Below, one piece after another: positions 7,883 through 14,973 of a DNA stretch of 64,000 nucleotides. A program made the translations under genes and the position numbers. Under the pieces are notes generated by a model. That model was not told where the DNA came from, did not search any database, and was given only the letters and a program-made list of their open reading frames with translations. The stretch lies in NCBI GenBank assembly GCA_045602925.1, contig JAZSCN010000008.1, positions 114,811 through 178,810 of the forward strand. The letters run 5' to 3'. The first letter of the stretch is position 1. The number at the start of each line of letters is the position of its first letter. Origin of the DNA: UBA7477 sp045602925 (GTDB lineage Bacteria > Bacillota > Clostridia > Oscillospirales > Ruminococcaceae).

Positions 7883-9361
7883 ATGAAAACAGCATATATA
7901 AAATATGATAATACTAAACCTATCAGCAAAATCAACAAAGAAATCTATGGACATTTTTCTGAGCATCTCGGCAGATGTATTTATAATGGAATTTTTGTCG
8001 GCAAGGATAGTGATATACCAAATACCAATGGTATTAGAAATGATGTTTTAGAAGCACTTAAGGAGATTAAAACTCCTGTTCTTCGCTGGCCTGGTGGATG
8101 CTTTGCTGATGAGTATCATTGGCAGGATGGAATCGGAAAGAACAGAAGCCCGATACTTAATACAAATTGGGGTGGAGTAGTAGAGGATAATTCCTTTGGC
8201 ACTGACGAATTCTTTAATCTCTGCGAATTGCTCGGCTGTGAGCCGTATCTTGCTGGAAACTTAGCTAGTGGAACAGTAAGAGAGCTTGCTAGCTGGCTTG
8301 AGTATATAACCCATTGGGGTGACTCTCCAATGGCTTTAAAGCGTAAAGAGAACGGCAGACAAGAGCCTTGGAAGCTTAAATACTTAGGTATCGGAAACGA
8401 AAACTGGGGCTGTGGTGGTAATATGCGCCCTGAAGCTTATGTTGATGAATACAGGAGATATGCTTCTTTTGCTAAGAATTATAATAATCAGGATATGCTG
8501 AAAGTTGCCTGTGGCCCTAATTCTGATGATTATGCCTGGACGGAGTCACTTATGCAAAATCTTAAGCCGTGGCACACCGGTGCAATCAGCCTGCACTATT
8601 ATACCGTTCCTACGGGTAATTGGGATAAGAAGGGGGCTGCTCTTAACTTTGATGATAAAGAGTATTACCAGACAATCGTTTCTACAATGAATATGGACGA
8701 GATTATTACTAAGCATACAGCAATTATGGATAAGTATAATCCCGACAACAGCATCCGCCTTATAGTCGATGAGTGGGGCTGCTGGTATGATGTTGAAGAT
8801 GGTACAAACCCGGGCTTTTTATATCAGCAGAATACTATGCGTGATGCGATAGTAGCAGGAATCAATCTCAATATCTTCAATAACCATTCCAAACGAGTTA
8901 TGATGGCTAATCTTGCTCAGGTTGTTAATGTTCTTCAATCTGTTATTCTTACAGAAGGTGATAGTATGGTTAAGACACCAACCTGGTATGTCTTTAAAAT
9001 GTATCTTGACCATCATGATGCACATCTTGTACGTTCTAGCTGTGCAACACCAATGCTTGACGAATGTGGAAAGACTTTCCCTATGATAACAAGTTCTGTA
9101 TCTGTAAATAACGGTCAGACATTTATAACTCTTACTAACTGTTCACTTAATGAGGATTGTGAACTTCTGCTTGATAGCGAAGCAGATGATGAGATTAGCG
9201 AGGTTTCAGGTGAGATTATCTGCACAGATATTTCAGCTTATAACGATTTTGATAAGCCTGAAAATGTCTTCATAAATAGCTTTAGTGATTTTGAAATAGA
9301 TGGAAGCAAGTTAAAGGTACATTTACCTGCACATAGCGTTGTTTCTTTGAGAATTAAATAA
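7883..9361 (+). CDS. abfA: Alpha-L-arabinofuranosidase, GH51
   Basis: A 492-residue intracellular glycosidase (no signal peptide) that removes terminal arabinofuranose from arabinoxylan or arabinan oligosaccharides. The GH51 hallmarks are visible: RWPGGCFADEYHW (residues ~69-80), the acid/base Glu173 in GNENWGCGG, and the nucleophile Glu297 in VDEWGCWYD. The C-terminal ~140 residues form the beta-sandwich domain. The length is normal for the family. The gene has its own SigA promoter and overlaps the next gene by one base (TAATG). With the GH3 enzyme near 39 kb, it points to use of plant hemicellulose. Confidence 0.95.
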   Translation: MKTAYIKYDNTKPISKINKEIYGHFSEHLGRCIYNGIFVGKDSDIPNTNGIRNDVLEALKEIKTPVLRWPGGCFADEYHWQDGIGKNRSPILNTNWGGVVEDNSFGTDEFFNLCELLGCEPYLAGNLASGTVRELASWLEYITHWGDSPMALKRKENGRQEPWKLKYLGIGNENWGCGGNMRPEAYVDEYRRYASFAKNYNNQDMLKVACGPNSDDYAWTESLMQNLKPWHTGAISLHYYTVPTGNWDKKGAALNFDDKEYYQTIVSTMNMDEIITKHTAIMDKYNPDNSIRLIVDEWGCWYDVEDGTNPGFLYQQNTMRDAIVAGINLNIFNNHSKRVMMANLAQVVNVLQSVILTEGDSMVKTPTWYVFKMYLDHHDAHLVRSSCATPMLDECGKTFPMITSSVSVNNGQTFITLTNCSLNEDCELLLDSEADDEISEVSGEIICTDISAYNDFDKPENVFINSFSDFEIDGSKLKVHLPAHSVVSLRIK

Positions 9362-9612
9362 TGGATAATAAGGCGATTTGTAGGAAGTGTCTTCTAGATG
9401 CTGTCGACGAAAATGAATATGTCAAGAGCGTAAGAGAACACATAGCTAAGCTTCCCAAAGAAAAAAGGGTCAATGATGATGAGTATAAGCAAAGACTAGA
9501 AGTTTGTCTTTGCTGTGATTTTCTTGACAGGGGAACTTGTGAAGTATGTGGCTGTTATGTTGAGTTCAGAGCATTAATTAATGATAAAAAATGCCCGAAG
9601 AAAAAGTGGTGA
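9361..9612 (+). CDS. Small Cys-rich protein, DUF6171-like
   Basis: An 83-residue protein whose ATG overlaps the arabinofuranosidase stop (TAATG), indicating coupled translation. It has a CxxC near the N-terminus (C7, C10) and a second cysteine cluster of the form CLCC, then CEVCGC and a last C near the end, which suggests one or two metal-binding sites. I recognise it as a conserved small protein of clostridia (DUF6171-like), function unknown. The link to arabinose metabolism is only positional. Confidence 0.75.
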   Translation: MDNKAICRKCLLDAVDENEYVKSVREHIAKLPKEKRVNDDEYKQRLEVCLCCDFLDRGTCEVCGCYVEFRALINDKKCPKKKW

Positions 9613-9629
9613 ACATAATTTACCTTTAA

Positions 9630-11037
9630 CCTAAATCAGCAAGAAGTCCCTCACCTCTTAGGTGGGGGATGAATCGCGAAACACACGGCTTTGCTTTTGC
9701 ATTATTTTGTGTTATAATATAATCAGACGTAATGTTTAGAAAGGTTGATTATATCAAGATGGCAAACAAAGCAATTAAGTACAGGGTATATCCTACAACT
9801 GAACAAAGTGTCTTGTTCGCCAAGACCTTCGGTTGTTGCCGTAAGGTTTATAATCTTATGCTTGCCGAGAAAATTGAAACCTACAAAGCTACGGGAAAGT
9901 TTCCGGTTGTTACACCCGCTAAATATAAGAAAGAATATCCATATTTGAAAGAAGTGGATTCTCTTGCACTTGCAAATAAACAGATGGATTTGCAGGCTGC
10001 ATTCCGTAACTGCTTTAGCAAAGTCCGTAAGACCAAAAATGGATTCCCTAAATTCAAGTCTGCAAAGCATAGCCGTAAATCCTATACCACAAACAATCAA
10101 AAAGGTACGGTTACTATTATTGAAAATGGCATTAAGCTTCCTAAAGTTGGCATTGTTAAAGCAGTTATTCACAGACAGCCTGATGCAGATTGGATGATTA
10201 AATCTGCTACTGTGTCACAGGAGTCTGATGGAAAATATTATATCTCCATTCTCTTCGAATACAACATGTCCGTTACAAAACATGTGATAGACATTGCAAA
10301 TGCTATCGGCTTAGATTACACTTCTGATGGACTCTACACAGACCATAACGGTAATAAAGGAAACAATCATAAATATTATCGTGAGAGCCACAAGAAACTC
10401 GCAAAGGAGCATCGCAGACTGTCACGAAAAATAGGTTCCGGCAAGAATGAACCAAAATCAAATAACTACCTGAAGCAGCTAAAAAAGTTAATAAAATTCA
10501 CAGACATATCGCAAATCAGCGTATGGATAATCTGCATAAAAAATCTACTGAGATAGCCAATCAGTATGATGTTGTTTGTGTAGAAAACTTAAATATGCGC
10601 TCTCTAGCTAATAAAGGCTTTGGTAATGGTAAAGCCACTTTGGATAACGGGTACGGCATGTTTTTGAATATGCTAGAATACAAACTTACTGACAGAGGTA
10701 AATATCTTGTCAAAGTTGACAAATGGTTTCCAAGTAGCCAGATTTGTAACTGCTGCGGCACTTTGCATCCTGAGATGAAAGACTTAAAAATCCGTAAGAT
10801 GAACTGCGACTGTGGATGTAATCTTGACAGAGACCAAAATGCAGCGAAAAACATCTTACAGGAAGGCTTGCGACTGTTGAAAGAGTCTGCATAAAAATAA
10901 ATATATAGTAGGGATGGAATAGCCCAAACTTATACGCCTGTGGACACTGTGTAAGACATTGTGTTACATGTTATTGTAGCCGATGCAGTGGTGGTTGAAG
11001 CAGGAAGCTCCGACTTCTATAAGTCGGGGTAGTTCAC
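9630..11037 (+). mobile_element. IS605-group (IS1341-like) element carrying only tnpB
   Basis: The left end carries a subterminal hairpin (9647-9656 with 9660-9669, one G-U pair). The right end has a hairpin with arms CCGACTT and AAGTCGG followed by GGTAGTTCAC at 11028-11037, the typical right-end structure of IS200/IS605 elements. There is no tnpA, so the element could only move in trans. The exact left boundary is uncertain by about 20 bases. It lies between convergently harmless gene ends and breaks no gene. A sister right end occurs at 63861 on the other strand. Confidence 0.85.
9759..10894 (+). pseudogene. tnpB: tnpB, RNA-guided nuclease of the IS605 group, split by a -1 frame change
   Basis: Two overlapping frames together give a normal-sized TnpB of ~378 residues: frame one from ATG 9759 to about 10487, frame two from 10487 to the stop at 10892-10894. 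The join falls at the heptamer A AAA AAG (10481-10487); slipping back one base there continues without a stop into the second frame. All catalytic parts are present across the join: RuvC Asp186 (IGLDYTSDG), the Glu in VCVENLNM, the Asp in LDRDQNAAKN, and the zinc finger CNCC...CDCGC. It is therefore either a one-base-deletion pseudogene or a gene expressed by programmed frameshifting. If frameshifting does not occur, the first frame ends at 10556 without the second half of the active site. Confidence 0.9.
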
Positions 11038-11055
11038 TTAAAACATTGTTATGTT
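10895..11055 (+). ncRNA. Putative omegaRNA (reRNA) from the right end, with guide
   Basis: TnpB nucleases use an RNA made from the 3' end of tnpB and the element's right end, with the bases just outside the element as guide. Here the scaffold would be about 10895-11037, with the terminal hairpin (CCGACTT/AAGTCGG) and GGTAGTTCAC, and the guide would start at 11038 (TTAAAACATTG...). This follows the known TnpB system; the 5' limit is a guess. Confidence 0.65.
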
Positions 11056-11069
11056 TAACAAATTGTATC

Positions 11070-11098
11070 TTGAAATCCTTTTAGATATGTGTTAAAAT
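11070..11098 (+). promoter_or_regulatory. SigA-type promoter of fucO
   Basis: TTGAAA (11070-11075), 17 bases, TAAAAT (11093-11098). It lies outside the insertion sequence. The putative TnpB guide (11038-11055) lies just upstream of it. Confidence 0.75.
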
Positions 11099-11131
11099 AA
11101 CTACAATATAAAATTTGGAGGTTGATTATTT

Positions 11132-12280
11132 ATGTCAAATCGTTTTGTTCTTAATGAAACTTCATATCATGGTAAGGGTGCTATCGAAAACATTCTTCCT
11201 GAACTTTGCGCAAGAGGCTTTAAGAAAGCATTTGTTTGTACTGACCCAGACCTTGTAAAGTTTGGTGTTTCGAAGAAGGTAACAGACCTTCTTGAAAAGG
11301 GTGAATTCCCATACGAGCTATATTCAGAAATTAAGCCTAATCCAACAATTGAAAATGTACAGACAGGCGTAGCTTGTTTTAAGGCTAGTGGTGCCGACTG
11401 TATCGTTGCTATTGGTGGCGGTTCTTCTATGGACACAGCTAAGGCGATTGGTATTATTATAACTAATCCTGAATATGAGGATGTTAGAAGCCTCGAAGGT
11501 GTTGCTCCTACAAAAAATCCTTGTGTTCCTATTATTGCAGTTCCTACAACTGCAGGTACAGCAGCAGAAGTTACAATTAACTATGTAATTACTGACGTTG
11601 AAAAGAATAGAAAGTTTGTATGTGTAGATGTTCATGACATTCCTGTAGTAGCAGTTGTTGACCCTGATATGATGGCTACAATGCCTAAGGGGCTTACAGC
11701 AGCAACTGGTATGGATGCTCTTACTCACGCAATTGAAGGATATATCACAAAGGGTGCTTGGGAGCTCTCTGATATGTTCCATCTTAAAGCTATCGAGATT
11801 ATAGCAAGAAGTCTCAGAGGCGCTGTTGCTAACACAGATGAGGGTAGAGAAGATATGGCTCTCGGTCAGTATGTTGCAGGTATGGGCTTCTCAAATGTTG
11901 GTCTTGGCATCGTTCACTCTATGGCTCATCCACTTGGTGCTCTCTATGATACTCCTCACGGCGTTGCTAATGCTATTTTACTTCCTACAATTATGGAATA
12001 TAACGCTGATTGCACAGGTGAAAAGTATAGAGAAATCGCTAGAGCTATGGGCGTTAAGGGTGTCGATGATATGACACAGGAAGAGTACAGAAAGGCAGCT
12101 TGCGATGCAGTTAGACAGTTATCTGCAGATGTTGGTATACCTGCAGACCTTAAGGATATCGTCAAGGCAGAGGATATTCCATTCCTCGCTCAGTCTGCTT
12201 TCGATGACGCTTGCCGTCCTGGTAACCCTAAGGATACAAGCGTTGAGGAAATCACAGAGCTTTACAAGAAGCTTATCTAA
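11132..12280 (+). CDS. fucO: Lactaldehyde reductase / iron-dependent propanediol oxidoreductase
   Basis: A 382-residue group III iron alcohol dehydrogenase with strong resemblance to E. coli FucO over its whole length, including VRSLEG, TTAGTAAEVTINYVITD and GQYVAGMGFSNVGLG. Metal ligands are Asp195, His199 (GMDALTHAIEG), His262 and His276 (the latter in TPHGVAN); the nucleotide loop GGGSSMDTAK is at 95-104. It reduces L-lactaldehyde from fucose or rhamnose breakdown to 1,2-propanediol, regenerating NAD+. No fucose genes are adjacent; it is a single-gene unit with its own promoter and terminator. Activity on other small aldehydes is possible. Confidence 0.93.
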   Translation: MSNRFVLNETSYHGKGAIENILPELCARGFKKAFVCTDPDLVKFGVSKKVTDLLEKGEFPYELYSEIKPNPTIENVQTGVACFKASGADCIVAIGGGSSMDTAKAIGIIITNPEYEDVRSLEGVAPTKNPCVPIIAVPTTAGTAAEVTINYVITDVEKNRKFVCVDVHDIPVVAVVDPDMMATMPKGLTAATGMDALTHAIEGYITKGAWELSDMFHLKAIEIIARSLRGAVANTDEGREDMALGQYVAGMGFSNVGLGIVHSMAHPLGALYDTPHGVANAILLPTIMEYNADCTGEKYREIARAMGVKGVDDMTQEEYRKAACDAVRQLSADVGIPADLKDIVKAEDIPFLAQSAFDDACRPGNPKDTSVEEITELYKKLI

Positions 12281-12293
12281 CAGCTAAAATTCA

Positions 12294-12327
12294 AGCCACC
12301 GTATTGTATGATACGGTGGCTGTTTTA
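12294..12327. terminator. Terminator between fucO and the convergent aldehyde dehydrogenase
   Basis: An 11-bp perfect stem (12294-12304 with 12311-12321), 6-base loop, then GTTTTATTA. It could serve both converging genes. Confidence 0.85.
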
Positions 12328-13707
12328 TTACTTCAGGAACATATGAATAAGCTTTTCGTTGAATTTTTTATACGGCTGATATCTCATAGGAAGGTCAAGC
12401 CACGTCTTTTTGTCAACGATACTCTTTGTGTGTGAGAATGCGTTAAAGCCGTCTTTTCCGTGATAAGAACCCATTCCGCTTTCACCAACACCGCCAAAGC
12501 CCATCTCACTTGTAGCTAGGTGGATTATTGTATCATTGATGCAACCGCCACCAAAAGAGCATCTGCTTGTAACCGCCTTAATGTTCTTTTTGCAGGAAGA
12601 GAACATATACAGGGCAAGCGGTTTCTGATGCTCCTGAACGGTTGAAATTACTTCCTCGATGTTTTCAAAAGTAAGTACAGGCATAATAGGTCCGAATATT
12701 TCCTGACCCATAACCTCATCATCCCAAGTGACATTATCGAGAATACAAGGAGATATCCTGCATGCTTCTGTATCAGTCTGACCGCCGAATATAAGCTTGT
12801 TTTCATCAATAAGACCGCATAATCTGCTAAAATGCTTCTCGTTTATAATCTTTCCGTAGTCAGCGTTATCAAGTGGATTTTCGCCAAACTGCTTGATAAT
12901 CTGATTTTTCACTTCGCTTATGAATTTATCCTTGACCGACTTATGACACAGTATATAGTCAGGTGCGATACAGGTCTGTCCGCAGTTAAGATATTTTCCA
13001 AACACTATCCTTTTAGCAGCAAGCTTGATATTTGCTGTTTCGTCAACGATACAAGGGCTTTTTCCTCCTAGCTCTAAAACAACTGGTGTGAGATTTTCTG
13101 CTGCGTGTCGCATAACCTCCTTGCCGACAGCCTGACTTCCTGTAAAGAAAATCATATCAAATTTCTTTTCAAGAAGGAATGAGTTTTCTTTTCTTCCCCC
13201 CGTAACAACAGCTATATAATTACTATTGAACGTTTCACTAAGAATATCTGAGATTACCTTGCTTGTTGCAGGCGAGTAGGCACTTGGCTTTACTATAGCG
13301 GTATTTCCTGCGGCAATTGCATCAATAAGAGGACCTATAGTAAGAAGGAAAGGGTAGTTCCAGGGGCTCATTATAAGAACATTTCCGTATGGACAAGGCT
13401 TCTTGAAGCTTCGTGATACAAACTCGTGAAGGGGAGTGTGCACACGCTTTTCTTTAGCAAGACTTCTGGTGTGCTTTATCATGTAACTAAGCTCGCCCAT
13501 TACCATACCGATTTCGCACATATATCCTTCAAAGTTGCTCTTGCCAAGGTCAGTTTTAAGAGCGTTGTTGATATCATTGGAATGCCTCAAAATACTTTCT
13601 CTTAGTTTTTTGAGCATAGATATTCTGAAAGGAACAGGCAGGGTATTGCCGTCAAGAAAATATTTTTTCTGGGAATTCAATATGACATCTATCTGATTAG
13701 TATCCAT
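12328..13707 (-). CDS. Aldehyde dehydrogenase (class 3 / YwdH-like)
   Basis: A 459-residue NAD(P)-dependent aldehyde dehydrogenase of the short class-3 group that oxidises medium-chain or aromatic aldehydes. Motifs: SPWNYPF (114-120), the cofactor loop FTGSQAVGKEV (~188-198), general base Glu212 in ELGGKSP, and catalytic Cys246 in NCGQTCIAPDY. The C-terminus after residue ~435 includes the hydrophobic-basic tail seen in membrane-associated members. Its start codon overlaps the stop of an upstream alcohol-dehydrogenase remnant (TAATG), so it was, and probably still is, translated from that operon under the double-palindrome promoter. Confidence 0.93.
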   Translation of the reverse strand: MDTNQIDVILNSQKKYFLDGNTLPVPFRISMLKKLRESILRHSNDINNALKTDLGKSNFEGYMCEIGMVMGELSYMIKHTRSLAKEKRVHTPLHEFVSRSFKKPCPYGNVLIMSPWNYPFLLTIGPLIDAIAAGNTAIVKPSAYSPATSKVISDILSETFNSNYIAVVTGGRKENSFLLEKKFDMIFFTGSQAVGKEVMRHAAENLTPVVLELGGKSPCIVDETANIKLAAKRIVFGKYLNCGQTCIAPDYILCHKSVKDKFISEVKNQIIKQFGENPLDNADYGKIINEKHFSRLCGLIDENKLIFGGQTDTEACRISPCILDNVTWDDEVMGQEIFGPIMPVLTFENIEEVISTVQEHQKPLALYMFSSCKKNIKAVTSRCSFGGGCINDTIIHLATSEMGFGGVGESGMGSYHGKDGFNAFSHTKSIVDKKTWLDLPMRYQPYKKFNEKLIHMFLK

Positions 13708-13883
13708 TAGTTATCGCTCCAATCTGAAACCTTGTAATAGAATTTCTCAAGCTCTTTTGCGTTCATAAGTTTGGGGACAGGGTAAAGCGGATTAGCTTCC
13801 TTGTCTGCGTGCTTCGACATTGTTTTTATATCCTGCTTCTGTATTTCCTTGAACGAGGTCTGTATGTTCATTCGCTTGTTCAT
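13707..13883 (-). pseudogene. Iron alcohol dehydrogenase, C-terminal remnant
   Basis: An open 58-codon stretch ending TAATG into the aldehyde dehydrogenase start. It contains HADKEANPLYPVP and MNAKELEKFYY, which I recognise as the C-terminal end of clostridial iron-containing alcohol dehydrogenases. The catalytic domain, metal site and cofactor domain are absent. With the truncated coding start just upstream it suggests one internal deletion. The remnant is still in frame for coupled translation of the downstream gene. Confidence 0.7.
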
Positions 13884-13897
13884 AGCTTTGATTTCAT

Positions 13898-13927
13898 TTA
13901 TGAAAAGCTTTCATATCTGTTAATCAC
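13898..13927 (-). pseudogene. Nine-codon coding start, probable MarR-family regulator remnant
   Basis: After AGGAG (13939-13935) and 7 bases, a GTG at 13927 opens INRYESFS and then meets TAA at 13900-13898. The short peptide resembles the first residues of MarR-type regulators (RYExFS). With the operator-like palindromes overlapping the promoter, it suggests that an autoregulated marR gene once headed this operon. The assignment rests on nine codons and is tentative. Confidence 0.4.
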
Positions 13928-13940
13928 ATAACCACTCCTA

Positions 13941-13998
13941 AGATGTTGATTTGTCAACATCTATTATACAGCAAAGAAGTTGACATGTCAACTTCTTT
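13941..13998 (-). promoter_or_regulatory. Consensus promoter overlapped by two TTGAC-type palindromes
   Basis: On the minus strand TTGACA (13991-13986), 17 bases, TATAAT (13968-13963) is a perfect SigA consensus. The -35 box is the centre of a perfect 26-bp palindrome (13973-13998). A second inverted repeat with 9-bp arms (13941-13949 and 13954-13962) begins immediately after the -10 box. Both share the TTGAC/GTCAA core with 32-base centre spacing (about three helical turns). Such paired sites fit a MarR-type dimeric repressor. Confidence 0.8.
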
Positions 13999-14010
13999 TA
14001 GAAAGAAATT

Positions 14011-14034
14011 AAGCCGACGGATAACCGACGGCTT
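14011..14034 (-). terminator. Terminator after degV
   Basis: Arms AAGCCG/CGGCTT (14011-14016, 14029-14034) continue past one mismatch with CGG/CCG; on the minus strand it is followed by TTAATTTCTTTC. Confidence 0.7.
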
Positions 14035-14041
14035 AGTTATG

Positions 14042-14896
14042 TTATGCTAATGGATTCATGACACCGATAGCCTTTACACCTGCACCAACGTGACAGCAGA
14101 TGCTGATAGGGAGTCTGAACATCTCAATTGTATCATCATTAAAGTATGACTTGACCTTGTCTGTCCATTCCTTTGCCTGCTCTTCATTGCAGGAGTAGGC
14201 AACATAGAGCTTTGTTTTCTTACCCTTGAATCTGTTTTCAAGGTCATTCTTTGCAGCCTCAAGCATTGTTTTTTCGGCGTTTGCCATACCTCTTACCTTA
14301 GCGTAAGCGTCAAGCTTTTCGCCCTGAATCTGAAGAACAGGCTTAAGTCCGAGAATTGTAGCAAGTGTTGCACCGGCAGGAGTTACTCTACCACTCTTCT
14401 TAAGGAGTTCAAGTGTGTTCACTGCAAGATAAATGGAGCAATTAAAAGCTGTATCTTCAAGTTTTTGGCAAATTTCTGCTGCGCTATATCCGTTATCTCT
14501 AAGATAAATAGCATCAAGAACAGAGCTTAGCTGTGTAACTGAAATTCTTTTGTTATCAGCAACAAACACCTTGCCATCATAACTTTGTGCAAGTGACTTT
14601 GATGTTGATAAGGAGCTTGATAGAGCAGAGGACATCGGAATATATAAAACTTCATCATATTCTTCAATAAGCTCGTCCCAAAGCGATGTATAAGAAAATG
14701 GTGCAGGTTGTGATGTCGAAACATCTTTGCCTTCTTCAAGAAGTTTAAAGAAGGTGTCGTGCGTACAAGTCTTATATTCTATATATTCATTTCCATCAAC
14801 AACAAATGGCATATATACAAGGTAAATGCCAAGCTCCTTAGCGAGCTCTTCGCCAATACCACTATTTGTATCAGTAACAATCGCGATTCTTCCCAT
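14042..14896 (-). CDS. DegV family fatty-acid-binding protein
   Basis: A 284-residue DegV protein, the family that binds a fatty acid in a two-domain fold; in some Firmicutes (FakB) it presents the fatty acid to the FakA kinase. Typical features are the start IAIVTDTNSGIG, STSQPAP around residues 60-66, and SGRVTP with a helix-rich C-domain ending GVGxK-like in HVGAGVKAIG. The length is normal. It is a single minus-strand unit with a promoter at 14939-14967 and a terminator. No fakA is in the window. Confidence 0.92.
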   Translation of the reverse strand: MGRIAIVTDTNSGIGEELAKELGIYLVYMPFVVDGNEYIEYKTCTHDTFFKLLEEGKDVSTSQPAPFSYTSLWDELIEEYDEVLYIPMSSALSSSLSTSKSLAQSYDGKVFVADNKRISVTQLSSVLDAIYLRDNGYSAAEICQKLEDTAFNCSIYLAVNTLELLKKSGRVTPAGATLATILGLKPVLQIQGEKLDAYAKVRGMANAEKTMLEAAKNDLENRFKGKKTKLYVAYSCNEEQAKEWTDKVKSYFNDDTIEMFRLPISICCHVGAGVKAIGVMNPLA

Positions 14897-14938
14897 AATT
14901 TATTTCTACCTTTTCGTATAAAATTTCTTACATATAAG

Positions 14939-14967
14939 AGTATAACATTTTTTATGAAAAAGGTCAA
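14939..14967 (-). promoter_or_regulatory. SigA-type promoter of degV
   Basis: On the minus strand TTGACC (14967-14962), 17 bases, TATACT (14944-14939). It sits just beyond the stop of the upstream GTPase-NYN gene, so degV can be expressed independently. Confidence 0.75.
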
Positions 14968-14973
14968 TAGATA

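Noticed and set aside
9723..10172. 149-codon minus-strand ORF inside the insertion sequence
   Set aside because: It is antisense to the first half of tnpB, with no ribosome-binding site and no recognisable motif.
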